Shown piece after piece: positions 8,617 to 17,277 of a stretch of 64,000 nucleotides of DNA. Made by a program: the position numbers and the translations under genes. The stretch comes from Mesorhizobium sp. (GTDB lineage: Bacteria; Pseudomonadota; Alphaproteobacteria; Rhizobiales; Rhizobiaceae), in NCBI GenBank assembly GCA_004020315.1, contig SAQG01000026.1, positions 26,246 through 90,245 of the forward strand. Reading direction: 5' to 3'. The stretch's first letter is position 1, and each line of letters opens with the position of its first letter. The notes under the pieces are model-generated. The model was not told where the DNA came from, ran no database searches, and saw nothing but the letters and a program-made list of their open reading frames with translations.

Positions 8617-9333
8617 TTATTTTTTCAGTTCAATCGTCAGACTGGTGGCTTTATTCTCCTCCACCGTCACGGACTGCTCGATGGGCCCGGTGAAGGGGTG
8701 GATCGCCACGAGCTTGTAATCCCCAGGCGGAACATCGGTTATGCTGAACTTGCCATCGGCGCCGGTGACCGCGTGGTAGGGATTGTCCACCACATAGACC
8801 CAGCCTTCCATCCAGCCATGCGCGTCGCAGTCGATGCGGACAGTGCCGGCCCGCTTCAGTTCGACGGGTATCCGCTGGCCCTTATTGGGCAGCGCCAGGT
8901 TGAAGGCGGTGCGCTTGCCATAATATCCGTGGGTGTTGTGGAGTATTGGGTCGCTGTTGACCACCTCCAGCGAACCGGCCGGTATCATCTGAACAGCGGG
9001 CTCAAAGCGACACTTAAGATTATTAAGCTCAGGCAGCTTTCCGGGCTCCGGCCAAGCCTTTCCCTGTGCCACATCGACCAGCTGCACCGCCGCGTTCAGC
9101 ACGGCTTGATCGCTGCCGACTTCGATCAGCGGCTCCTCGCGGGGGTCGCCGCACACCTCGATATCCTTGGTGGGGATGATCTTTGTTGTCGGCACGTCGC
9201 CGCGGTAGACGATCGTACCCTCGATCGTTCCGCCTCCCGTGACCGAACCCACTTCGTAGGCTTGTGCAGGCGCGGACATCGTCGCACCGAAAGCGATCGC
9301 CGCCAGCCCGCACATCAATTCGCGAATCGTCAT
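8617..9333 (-). CDS. exported cupredoxin-like / carboxypeptidase-regulatory-like protein
   Basis: A 238-residue secreted protein with a signal peptide ending at APAQA. The middle resembles a cupredoxin: HNTHGYYG near residue 125 and CDAHGWM near 160 give the His, Cys, His, Met set expected for a type 1 copper site. The last 60 residues (DGKFSITDVPPGDYKLVAIH) form a carboxypeptidase-regulatory-like beta-sandwich. Proteins of this layout occur beside methylamine/cytochrome gene sets and may be periplasmic electron carriers. It sits upstream of the phosphoesterase and cytochrome and divergent from the Sco gene, in line with a copper-respiration theme. Confidence 0.8.
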   Translation of the reverse strand: MTIRELMCGLAAIAFGATMSAPAQAYEVGSVTGGGTIEGTIVYRGDVPTTKIIPTKDIEVCGDPREEPLIEVGSDQAVLNAAVQLVDVAQGKAWPEPGKLPELNNLKCRFEPAVQMIPAGSLEVVNSDPILHNTHGYYGKRTAFNLALPNKGQRIPVELKRAGTVRIDCDAHGWMEGWVYVVDNPYHAVTGADGKFSITDVPPGDYKLVAIHPFTGPIEQSVTVEENKATSLTIELKK

Positions 9334-9446
9334 AGAAGCCGCCTCCTTCTAGAGAGATGAGGGGCAATATTTAACAATAGAGCTAAACCAGTACCATGTC
9401 TAGCCATTCAGCAACAAAATATGATAAAGTGGGATAGTTTAGGCGA

Positions 9447-9463
9447 GTTTGTTAATCACAAAC
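9447..9463. promoter_or_regulatory. inverted repeat GTTTGT-N5-ACAAAC, candidate operator
   Basis: A perfect 6-bp inverted repeat with a 5-bp spacer lies in the divergent gap between the cupredoxin-like gene (start 9333) and the sco gene (start 9510), 47 bases before the latter. The surrounding gap is AT-rich relative to its neighbours. It is a good candidate binding site for a dimeric regulator; which one is unknown. Confidence 0.5.
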
Positions 9464-9509
9464 ACACGCGGAGGTTGGTGCGTCATTCTCGAAGTGCCGG
9501 AGGTACTTG

Positions 9510-10115
9510 ATGAAGCGGCGGCATGGACTCCTCAGCCCCTGGGCCTACGGTCCGCGTACCCTCTTCTGCATCATATTCGCAGCGGTCCTGTCGATCTGCC
9601 CACCGCTCGTGCGGGCCGACACGGCGCCTGTGACGGTCGGTGGCCCATTCACGCTCACGGCGCCGGACGGAACGACGGTCACCGATGAGACTTATCGCGG
9701 CAAATGGCTGCTGGTTTTCTTCGGCTATACGTCTTGCCCCGACATCTGTCCGACGACGCTGTCCTCAATCGCCGCGGCGATTAAGGAACTCGGCCCCGAC
9801 ACCGCAAAACTGCAACCGCTCTTCATCACCGTCGATCCCGAACGCGACACGCCTGAGGTGATGGGAAGCTTTACCGCGGCGTTCGATCCGCGCATCGTGG
9901 GACTGACCGGCAGCCCACAACAGATCGCTGCGGTTTCAAAGGCATATGGCGCCTATGGTGTGGCGCGCCAGGGCGAGGCGGGCGATAACGACTACCTAAT
10001 GGATCACGGCACCTACATCTACATCATGAACCCACAGGGGCAATTCGTGGAGGGTCTAGACTCTGACACACCAAGCAGCGGTATTGCCGCTACGTTGGGT
10101 GAATTGGTGCGATGA
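9510..10115 (+). CDS. Sco1/SenC/PrrC-family copper chaperone
   Basis: A thioredoxin-fold, membrane- or periplasm-located copper chaperone used in assembly of cytochrome oxidase copper sites. It has an N-terminal hydrophobic signal/anchor, then the metal-binding CPDIC motif (in GYTSCPDICP) and a distal His in MDHGTYIY, the three ligands of the family. The start ATG 9510 has GGAGG seven bases upstream; TTG 9507 is an alternative. Its position between the cbb3/cytochrome genes and hemA supports a role in oxidase maturation. Confidence 0.92.
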   Translation: MKRRHGLLSPWAYGPRTLFCIIFAAVLSICPPLVRADTAPVTVGGPFTLTAPDGTTVTDETYRGKWLLVFFGYTSCPDICPTTLSSIAAAIKELGPDTAKLQPLFITVDPERDTPEVMGSFTAAFDPRIVGLTGSPQQIAAVSKAYGAYGVARQGEAGDNDYLMDHGTYIYIMNPQGQFVEGLDSDTPSSGIAATLGELVR

Positions 10116-10194
10116 CACGAACCCTGGCATGACGGAGATCACGATTATGCAGTTGATCAATGCATAGAAGTTGTCATCCGGAAGGAGAGCGGCC

Positions 10195-10437
10195 ATGCAA
10201 AGGCATACAAAGGAAGCTTCGGAGCTTAAGGCATTGATCCTCGCGGATCTTCATAAGGAGCCGGGATGCGAGCACGTCACCGATTTTGTGATTCAGCGGC
10301 TCGAAACCAAGGAGAACGGGGCAAACTGGACTGTCAAATATCTGGATCCCAATCAAGATAAGGTCTGCGAGACGATTCTGATAAACATAGCGCGAATGCT
10401 GCAGCTCAACTTCGACCTTCCTGAACGCGGGTCCTGA
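10195..10437 (+). CDS. small conserved-looking protein of unknown function
   Basis: An 80-residue soluble protein, starting MQRHTKEASELKALILADL, with a well-spaced GGAG before ATG 10195. It has an alpha-beta pattern with one Cys in EPGCEHV and another in KVCET and no signal peptide. It lies between the sco gene and hemA on the same strand and is probably transcribed with them. I do not recognise its family. Confidence 0.6.
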   Translation: MQRHTKEASELKALILADLHKEPGCEHVTDFVIQRLETKENGANWTVKYLDPNQDKVCETILINIARMLQLNFDLPERGS

Positions 10438-10508
10438 GGAACGATGCGAGCGGGATCGGCGCGCATCGCGCTTCGACATCGTTCGTATGCAAGCAGGGGA
10501 ATCGGGCG

Positions 10509-11867
10509 ATGGCGGAATCCACAGCGTTGCACACCGGCAAACCTGGCGGCGTAAAGAACGTCATTGCGCCGCGGCGATTTGGACCTCCGATGACCGGAGA
10601 TGCGGGCGATATGGCCGATGGGCAAGGCAGTATCTTGGAGCCAGGCATTACGAGTTATGACGGTTTCTTTGCGGATGCGATCGCGCGTCTGCAGGAGGAA
10701 CGGCGCTACCGTGTGTTCGCGGACCTTGAGCGCATCGCCGGGCGCTTTCCCAATGCCGTGTGGCATTCCCCGCATGGACCGAAGGACGTCGTGATCTGGT
10801 GCTCCAACGACTATCTCGGGATGGGTCAACACCCAAAGGTGGTCGCCGCTATGGTGGAGACTGCTATCCGCCTGGGAACGGGGGCCGGCGGGACGCGCAA
10901 TATCTCCGGCACCAGCCATCCGCTCGTAGAGCTCGAGGGCGAGCTTGCCGATCTCCACGGCAAGGAGGCGGCACTGGTCTTCACGTCCGGCTATGTTTCG
11001 AACCAGACTGGCATCTCGACCATCGCCAAGCTGATCCCCGATTGTCTGATCCTGTCCGATGCGCTCAACCACAATTCGATGATCGAGGGCATCCGCCGGT
11101 CCGGAACGGAGAGGAGCATCTTCCGCCACAACGACGTCGATCATCTCGAGGAATTGTTGAAGGCGGCGGGTCCGGATCGGCCAAAACTCATCGTCTTCGA
11201 AAGTCTCTATTCGATGGGCGGCGATGTCGCGCCAATCAATCGCATTTGCGATATCGCCGATCGTTACGGCGCAATGACCTATCTCGACGAGGTCCATGCT
11301 GTGGGCATGTACGGCCCTCGCGGCGCCGGCATCGCCGCGCGCGACGGCGCCATGAACCGGATCGATGTGATCGAAGGCACGCTCGCCAAGGCCTTCGGCT
11401 GCCTCGGCGGCTATATCACGGGAAGTGCTGTGCTGATCGATGCGGTTCGTTCCTATGCTCCGGGTTTCATATTCACCACCGCATTGCCGCCGGCGATCTG
11501 CGCCGCGGCCACAGCGGCGATCCGGCACCTGAAAACCTCGCAGTGGGAGCGCAAGTGCCAGCAGGACCGCGTCCGGCGGGTCAAGGCGGCGCTGGGTGCC
11601 GCTGGGCTGCCGCTCATCCTGAGCGACACCCATATCGTTCCGGTAGCAGTCGGCGATCCGGCACATTGCAAAGCGGCAAGCGACCTGCTGCTGAGCGAGC
11701 ACGACATCTATATCCAGCCGATCAATTATCCGACCGTGGCGAAGGGAACTGAGCGGCTGCGCATCACGCCGACACCCTGTCATGAGGACATCATGATTGA
11801 TCGGCTCGCGGCAGCTCTGTTCGATGTCTGGAACCGGCTCGGGCTGCCACGGGACAATCTCGCCTGA
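10509..11867 (+). CDS. hemA: 5-aminolevulinate synthase
   Basis: A PLP enzyme condensing glycine and succinyl-CoA to 5-aminolevulinate, the first step of alphaproteobacterial heme synthesis. The fold-I aminotransferase core is complete: SNDYLGMG, the GTGAGGTRNISGT glycine loop, LDEVHAVGMYG, and the PLP lysine (about K294) in EGTLAKAFG. At 452 residues it carries about 40 extra N-terminal residues compared with the usual ~405-residue enzyme; these are low-complexity (PGGVKNVIAPRRFGPP). Its place beside oxidase, cytochrome and Sco genes suggests a dedicated heme supply for these hemoproteins, possibly as a second hemA copy in the genome. Confidence 0.93.
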   Translation: MAESTALHTGKPGGVKNVIAPRRFGPPMTGDAGDMADGQGSILEPGITSYDGFFADAIARLQEERRYRVFADLERIAGRFPNAVWHSPHGPKDVVIWCSNDYLGMGQHPKVVAAMVETAIRLGTGAGGTRNISGTSHPLVELEGELADLHGKEAALVFTSGYVSNQTGISTIAKLIPDCLILSDALNHNSMIEGIRRSGTERSIFRHNDVDHLEELLKAAGPDRPKLIVFESLYSMGGDVAPINRICDIADRYGAMTYLDEVHAVGMYGPRGAGIAARDGAMNRIDVIEGTLAKAFGCLGGYITGSAVLIDAVRSYAPGFIFTTALPPAICAAATAAIRHLKTSQWERKCQQDRVRRVKAALGAAGLPLILSDTHIVPVAVGDPAHCKAASDLLLSEHDIYIQPINYPTVAKGTERLRITPTPCHEDIMIDRLAAALFDVWNRLGLPRDNLA

Positions 11868-11921
11868 GCGGCCGAAAGAGGCTTCGCCGTTCCCGAAAAT
11901 CGGGTCTTAAGGATCAAGGAA

Positions 11922-13565
11922 ATGGCTGCCAAGGAAATCATGTTTTCGTTCGAGGCTCGCGACAGAATGCTGCGCGGCATTGACACTCTGGCGAATGCGG
12001 TGAGCGTCACGCTTGGCCCGCGGGGGCGCAACGTCGCGATCGGCAGGGAGCACGGCGCGCCGCGGGTCACGAAGGACGGCGTGACCGTCGCCAGGGAAAT
12101 CGAACTCGACAACAAGTTCGAGAACATGGGCGCCCAGATGGTGCGCGAGATAGCAACAAAAACCTCCTATCAGGCCGGCGACGGCACGACCACCGCCGTC
12201 GTGCTCGCGCATGCGATCGCCCGGGAGGGCGCCAAGGCGGTGGCCGCCGGCATGAATCCCATGGACCTGAAGCGCGGCATCGATCTCGCGGTTGAAGCCG
12301 TCGTCGCGGAACTCAAAAACAACGCCACGAAGGTCACCTCGAACGTCGAGATTGCGCAAGTCGGCACCATCTCGGCCAACGGCGACAGGGAGATCGGCCG
12401 CTGCCTCGCCGACGCCATGAAGAGGGTCGGCAATGACGGCGTGATCACTGTCGAGGACGGGACGTCGCTCGAAACCGAACTCGAATTCGTCGAGGGCATG
12501 CAGTTCGACCGCGGCTATATCTCGCCCCATTTCGTCACCAATCGCGCAAAGATGCGGGTCGAGATGCAGGATGCCTTTGTCCTCATCAGCGAGAAGAAAC
12601 TGTCCAGCCTGAACGAAATACTGCCGCTGCTGGAGAAGGTGGTGCAGGCCGGCAAGCCGCTGCTCATCATCGCCGAAGATGTCGAGGGTGAGGTGATTGC
12701 GGCGCTGGTGGTCAACAAATTGCGCGGCGCTCTCAAGGTTGCAGCGGTGAAGGCGCCGGCCTACGGAGACCGTCGCAAGGCGATGCTGCAGGATCTCGCG
12801 CTGATGACCGGCGGAACGGTGATCTCGGAGGATTTGGGCATCAAGCTCGAGCATGCTTCCCTCGATATGCTCGGGCGCACCAAGAAGGTGATGATCGATA
12901 AGGCAAACACCACGATCGTCGGCGGCGCCGGCAAGCGGGAAGGAATCGACGCCCGCATCGCCGAGATCAAGCTGGAGCTTGCGGAAACCACCTCCGACTA
13001 CGACCGCGAGAAGCTCCAGGAGCGGCTGGCCAGGCTCGCCGGTGGCGTCGCCGTGATCCGGGTCGGCGGTGCCACCGAAGTCGAGGTCAGGGAGAAGAAG
13101 GATCGCATCGATGACGCGATGAACGCGACAAGAGCCGCAGTTGCAGAGGGCATTCTCCCGGGCGGTGGGGTCGCCTTGCTGCGCGCCGGCAGGGCGCTCA
13201 AGAAGCTCAAGGGCTCCAACGAGGACCAGCAGGTCGGTATCGCAATCGTCAGGAAGGCGATCACCTGGCCGGCTCGGCAGATCGCGATCAATGCCGGCCT
13301 GGAAGGCTCGGTCGTCATCGCCGGGATCCTCGAAAAGGACGACAACGCCTATGGCTACGATGCCCAATCGGGCGAGTACGGGGATCTGGTGTCAAAGGGC
13401 ATCATCGACCCGGCCAAGGTGGTGCGAACGGCGCTCCAGGGCGCAGCCTCGGTGGCGGGCCTCCTCATCATGACGGAGGCCATGGTGGCCGAAGTGCCTG
13501 GCCCGCCGCCGCCAGAGCTTCCCGGTCACGAGCATCATCATCACGATATGGATTTGGATTTCTAA
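11922..13565 (+). CDS. groEL: GroEL-type 60-kDa chaperonin with His-rich tail
   Basis: ATP-dependent folding chaperone, 547 residues, aligned from AAKEIMFSFEARDRML through GDGTTTAVVLA (ATP site) to the conserved IIDPAKVVRTALQ. Two points are odd. No groES lies upstream or downstream, so it is an orphan copy that must borrow GroES made elsewhere. The usual GGM-rich tail is replaced by PGHEHHHHDMDLDF, with five His in six residues. Rhizobia commonly keep several groEL copies; this one lies 54 bases after hemA and may be a specialised paralogue. Confidence 0.93.
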   Translation: MAAKEIMFSFEARDRMLRGIDTLANAVSVTLGPRGRNVAIGREHGAPRVTKDGVTVAREIELDNKFENMGAQMVREIATKTSYQAGDGTTTAVVLAHAIAREGAKAVAAGMNPMDLKRGIDLAVEAVVAELKNNATKVTSNVEIAQVGTISANGDREIGRCLADAMKRVGNDGVITVEDGTSLETELEFVEGMQFDRGYISPHFVTNRAKMRVEMQDAFVLISEKKLSSLNEILPLLEKVVQAGKPLLIIAEDVEGEVIAALVVNKLRGALKVAAVKAPAYGDRRKAMLQDLALMTGGTVISEDLGIKLEHASLDMLGRTKKVMIDKANTTIVGGAGKREGIDARIAEIKLELAETTSDYDREKLQERLARLAGGVAVIRVGGATEVEVREKKDRIDDAMNATRAAVAEGILPGGGVALLRAGRALKKLKGSNEDQQVGIAIVRKAITWPARQIAINAGLEGSVVIAGILEKDDNAYGYDAQSGEYGDLVSKGIIDPAKVVRTALQGAASVAGLLIMTEAMVAEVPGPPPPELPGHEHHHHDMDLDF

Positions 13566-13616
13566 CCGCTTCGCGGCTGTAATCCGTGCTCGCGGCCAAC
13601 AACAATGATCGTGCTC

Positions 13617-13950
13617 TATCGAGGTGCGGAAAATACGTTCACCGCGCCGGATGAAGAGGTTGATGCCGAATAATTCTTCAACACCGAAATCCCGAGAGAA
13701 CCGCTCGTCGGGCAGCGAATAGAAAGGGATGTGGTTCCATCCCATCCGTTCGCGCAGGCTCTCGATCTTATCGATAGGAGCAGCAGCGACGAAGGCGAGG
13801 GTCGTGTCGCGTGCTGCAAGATGGGCAGGATGAACGACGGTGTCAGCAAACAGCGAGCAACCGCTGCACGCCCCATCCGGCCAATTCTCGACATCGGGCG
13901 CATAGAAAAAACGATAGACGCGTGGCGATTTTTGTCGTCGAGCCCGACAC
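13617..13950 (-). pseudogene. DUF899 (thioredoxin-like) gene fragment
   Basis: In the minus frame the stretch VYRFFYAPD ... CSGCSLFAD ... HLAARDTTLAFV ... KIESLRERMGWN ... FSRDFGV matches the core of the DUF899 thioredoxin-like family by eye. Family members are about 220-260 residues; here the N-terminal third is unrelated sequence and the C-terminus is lost after RGERIFRTS, after which the frame runs into antisense of groEL. No proper start or ribosome site is seen. It is best read as a decayed remnant left between groEL and the ferritin-like gene. Confidence 0.65.
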
Positions 13951-14066
13951 CAGCGTCCAACAACCCTTCTGGTCGCCAGGAACCTTTCGCCTTTAGCGAG
14001 GTTGGGACGTGTGGCCCGCGATCGAGGTGCCAATGGTGGATGCCCGCGGGCTAGCGGGAGGAAGCA

Positions 14067-14939
14067 ATGATCCGTGTTACGCCGTCGTTTCGTGTTTCGC
14101 GCCGCCGCGCATTGCAATTTGGCCTGGGAGCCACGCTCGCCACGACTACCGGTTTCGGCCCGGTTTCCAGCGCCTATGCGCAGGATGACGTCAAGGACGA
14201 GGACATTTTCCGGTTCGCGCTCAATCTGGAGTACATGGAAGCCGAATACTATCTGCGCGGCACCACCGGGAAGGGAATTGACGATTCAGATGCCGGTCCG
14301 GAGGCCGGCGATGTAGTCGGAGGCAAGCAGGTTTCCTTTGACACGCCTGCAATCGGCGAGTTCATGCGGGAAGTCGCGGAAAACGAACTCGCTCACGTCA
14401 GGTTCTATCGCAAGACGCTTGGAAGCGACGCCGTGGATCGGCCAGCGATCGATTTTGATGCGGGCTTTGCCGCGGTTGCGAAGGCGGCAGGGTTCGGCGC
14501 GGACTTCGATCCTTTCGGCAATCAGATGAATTTCGTGCTTGGCGGCATGCTGTTCGAGGACGTGGGCGTGACTGCCTATGCCGGCGCCGCGACCGTCTTG
14601 AAGAACAAGGATTTCCTAGCTGCTGCTGCTGGCATTCTGGCAGTCGAGGCTTACCACATGGGCATGGCCCGGTCGTCGTTGTACCGAATGGGCGAGGAAG
14701 CCTGGAAGGCCGCCAATGCGGTATCCGACGCCCGTGACAAGATCGATGGTTCGGAAGACAAGGACCAGGGCATCCAGGTGGACGGCATGGCCAACATCGT
14801 TCCGTCGACGCCGGACGCGATCGCCTTCACCAGGACGCCGCAAGAGGTGCTGCGCATTGTGTATCTCACCGACCAGGCCGGCGTGAGCAAGGGCGGCTTC
14901 TACCCCAACGGGATGAACGGCGCGATCAAAAGCACCTGA
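14067..14939 (+). CDS. Tat-exported ferritin-like domain protein
   Basis: A 290-residue protein with a twin-arginine signal (SRRRALQFGLGA, residues 10-21) and cleavage near AYAQ. The mature part is a ferritin-like four-helix bundle (DUF4439/desiccation-related type) with the iron-type Glu/His pattern LEYMEAEYY, ENELAHVRFY and EAYHMG. Such proteins are exported and implicated in oxidative or desiccation stress; the substrate is unknown. A GGGAGG ribosome site precedes ATG 14067. It stands alone between a pseudogene and the T3SS region. Confidence 0.85.
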   Translation: MIRVTPSFRVSRRRALQFGLGATLATTTGFGPVSSAYAQDDVKDEDIFRFALNLEYMEAEYYLRGTTGKGIDDSDAGPEAGDVVGGKQVSFDTPAIGEFMREVAENELAHVRFYRKTLGSDAVDRPAIDFDAGFAAVAKAAGFGADFDPFGNQMNFVLGGMLFEDVGVTAYAGAATVLKNKDFLAAAAGILAVEAYHMGMARSSLYRMGEEAWKAANAVSDARDKIDGSEDKDQGIQVDGMANIVPSTPDAIAFTRTPQEVLRIVYLTDQAGVSKGGFYPNGMNGAIKST

Positions 14940-15167
14940 ACCGCTAGCGAGGAGCGATGGGGTCGCAGGAAATCATGCTAGCCTGATTTATGGCTTCACC
15001 GCGCGATGTGCAGGCGGAGAAGAGTTCCGGGACCGATTTGCCTTGCAACCGGGGTGTCGAGGCCTTGGGACGACCGGAACTTTCCGCTTGCGAAGCGTCT
15101 GGAGCGGTCGCATTCCCAGACTGCCATCTCACTTCGTCATGATGTAGGCTCGAAGCCAGATGGGCTG

Positions 15168-15995
15168 CTAGTAGACTTTGAAAGCGCCCGCATCGGCCCG
15201 TGCATCCACATCGGTGATCAGCATGTGCCCCGGCGATACCGTGATCGAGGTCGCGAGTTCGGCACGAGCAAGTGCATCCTGTGCGGTTATGCTGCTGGCC
15301 CAGAACACAGGGACCTCCCCGTCCATGATTTTGACCGGATCGCCCCAGTCGGGAGCCATCAAGTCGGCTATTCCGATGACCGTGGGATCTCCGACATGGA
15401 TGGGAGAGCCGTGGGCGTGCGGGAAGCGTGCGGTAAGGGCGCGAACCCTGTCGACATCGCAGCGGCTTATCGGACGCATCGAGACGACCATTTCGCCACC
15501 AAACGGTCCGACGCGACAAGTCTTGATCCTGGTTCGGAACTTGGGTGATGCCTTGCCGCAGCCGATGCGGCTCAGTTTCACGCCTTTTTCGGCAAGTGCA
15601 GCCTCGACGGTCAGCGAACTGCCCAGCGCGAAAGCGGCAAAATCATCCTGCCAAAGGTCGATAATGTCCGTTCTCTGACGGGTCAGCTCCCCGAAGTGAT
15701 AGATGTTGTACTGGGGGGCATCGGTGCGGATGTCGATATCGCCCAGCGCCGGGATCAATGGACTGCCGGCGCGATTCACGCCGACCAATGGGCAGGATTT
15801 CGGGTTACGGATGCAAAACTGGTGGAAATCGCTGGCAAAGCTGCGCGGCACAATCACAACATTGGCCTGGAGCTTGCCGCGCGCCAGCCCCCCTGTATGC
15901 CCTTCGTAGGCGCCCATTCTGACAAGCCTGCGCAGCCTATCCGCATCGACTAGTCGCAGGTCCTCGAAGATCGATGAAGTGGTCAGGCGAGCCAT
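15168..15995 (-). CDS. putative hydro-lyase / D-glutamate cyclase-like (DUF1445)
   Basis: A 275-residue cytosolic protein of the DUF1445 (YcsI-like) family, recognised from YEGHTGGLARG, CPLVGV, FGGEMVVSMRP, HGSPIHVGDP and VFWASSITAQDAL. Family members include D-glutamate cyclase; many are annotated simply as putative hydro-lyase. The start is taken at ATG 15995; the open frame extends to TTG 16091, but that would make the protein longer than its family. It follows sctT on the same strand after about 170 bases. A functional link to secretion is unknown. Confidence 0.85.
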   Translation of the reverse strand: MARLTTSSIFEDLRLVDADRLRRLVRMGAYEGHTGGLARGKLQANVVIVPRSFASDFHQFCIRNPKSCPLVGVNRAGSPLIPALGDIDIRTDAPQYNIYHFGELTRQRTDIIDLWQDDFAAFALGSSLTVEAALAEKGVKLSRIGCGKASPKFRTRIKTCRVGPFGGEMVVSMRPISRCDVDRVRALTARFPHAHGSPIHVGDPTVIGIADLMAPDWGDPVKIMDGEVPVFWASSITAQDALARAELATSITVSPGHMLITDVDARADAGAFKVY

Positions 15996-16164
15996 GGCTT
16001 CCGAGGGATATGCGCGTTCAGAGACAAGTCGGGAGGGCGTAAGATCGTTGGCAGCTCGGCTGCTTGTCAAATTGTCAGAATCTTTCCTCAACGATAAATT
16101 GTATTTATTGGCCGACCAACGATTGCTTCGTTTACAATCGACGCTTGCGCAAATCTTCCTGTTC

Positions 16165-16980
16165 TCATTGGCAGCTGCGGCAGCCGATCTGTTCTATCTG
16201 TCGGCCCGCGTCGTGCAGGAAGCCAAGGTCGCGGTTCATGTAGAAGAGCAGGAAAGCAGAATAGAGTACAAAGACGAGGCTAAACACCAGCGTCTTCACG
16301 ATCAGCGAAAGCGCAAAAACATTCAGGTGCGGTGAGGCGCGCGCCAAGAAGGCGAGCACTATGTCGGATAAGAGCATGCTGATGATGAGCGGGAAAACGA
16401 GGGTCAATGCCATCATCAGAATGCGGTTCAGCAGATCGAGGAAGATGCCGGCCGCATCCTTGCTGAACACGGGCAAAAGTTGGTCGATCGGCCACAGGCC
16501 ATAGCTGTCGTAAAGGCTGGTCAAAGAAAGTTCGAGGCCGCCGGCAGCCAGATAGATCGTAACCATGATAACCGCGAGCAAGGTGCCGGTGGCACTCGTC
16601 TCATGGGTCATCATCGGATCGATCAGCGTCCCCATGGTGGAGCCGCGCTGTAGGTCCAGGATATCGCCGGCAGCCTCGGCCGCCCAGAACGGTATGCCCA
16701 TCGCCAGCCCGAGCGTTACCCCGACCACGACCTCCTTGAGCATGTACACGACGATCATTGTCGTCGCGATGTCACTGTTTGTCAGTTTGTTCACGATCAT
16801 CGGAAAGACCGGAACCGCCAGCGCCAGAGCAACGCCGTTGCGCAGAAGGCCTGATAGCGGCACACGCGAAAAGAGTGGCATCAGGAGCATGAACCCGGTC
16901 ATGCGTGCGAGCGCGAAAGCTCCCGCCAAAAGATAGAACTGAAGCTCTTTGACCGATGCGAAGAATGGTTCGACCGGCAT
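16165..16980 (-). CDS. sctT: T3SS export apparatus protein SctT (RhcT)
   Basis: Inner-membrane export-gate protein of the FliR/YscT/HrcT family, 271 residues with about six hydrophobic helices. Family features include MTGFMLLMPLFSR near the N-terminus, a PLSGLLRNG loop and QRGSTMGTLIDP in the middle. It is the last gene of the leftward block sctR-sctS-sctT, which forms the core SctRST export complex. The start ATG 16980 is 10 bases after the sctS stop. Confidence 0.93.
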   Translation of the reverse strand: MPVEPFFASVKELQFYLLAGAFALARMTGFMLLMPLFSRVPLSGLLRNGVALALAVPVFPMIVNKLTNSDIATTMIVVYMLKEVVVGVTLGLAMGIPFWAAEAAGDILDLQRGSTMGTLIDPMMTHETSATGTLLAVIMVTIYLAAGGLELSLTSLYDSYGLWPIDQLLPVFSKDAAGIFLDLLNRILMMALTLVFPLIISMLLSDIVLAFLARASPHLNVFALSLIVKTLVFSLVFVLYSAFLLFYMNRDLGFLHDAGRQIEQIGCRSCQ

Positions 16981-16989
16981 CTTAGTGCC

Positions 16990-17259
16990 TCAACGCGTGA
17001 CGACGGGGAATTCGTCCAGCGCCGTTGAGGCCTGCTCGGCGATCTGCTGGCCAAGCAGCGGGCCGAAGACGATGATGACCAGCAGGATCACGACGAGCTT
17101 GATCGTTTGCGGCAGGGACTGGTCCTGAATTTGCGTCAGCGCCTGGGCCAGGCCGACAAGGATGCCGACGGCCATCGCCGCGATGATCGCTGGACTGGAC
17201 GCGAACAGCACCGTCAGCAGCGCGCTTTGGACCTTCGCCAGGATGAAGTCATTGCTCAT
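16990..17259 (-). CDS. sctS: T3SS export apparatus protein SctS (RhcS)
   Basis: An 89-residue FliQ/YscS-family membrane protein with two hydrophobic helices and the family pattern VGILVGLAQALTQIQDQSLPQTIKL. It is part of the SctRST gate and lies between sctR and sctT with short gaps. Length and order are exactly as expected. Confidence 0.93.
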   Translation of the reverse strand: MSNDFILAKVQSALLTVLFASSPAIIAAMAVGILVGLAQALTQIQDQSLPQTIKLVVILLVIIVFGPLLGQQIAEQASTALDEFPVVTR

Positions 17260-17277
17260 GCAAACCTCCCAGCGGCG

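Noticed and set aside
10150..10175. TTGATCAATGCAT before the small gene, looking like half a FixK site
   Set aside because: The second half does not match ATCAA at the required spacing.
10353..11783. 476-codon open frame antisense to hemA
   Set aside because: Shadow of hemA and the small upstream gene; no ribosome site or recognisable domain.
11907..13367. 486-codon open frame antisense to groEL
   Set aside because: Composition is that of a codon shadow in a high-GC gene, with no family-like motif; the plus-strand groEL explains the region.
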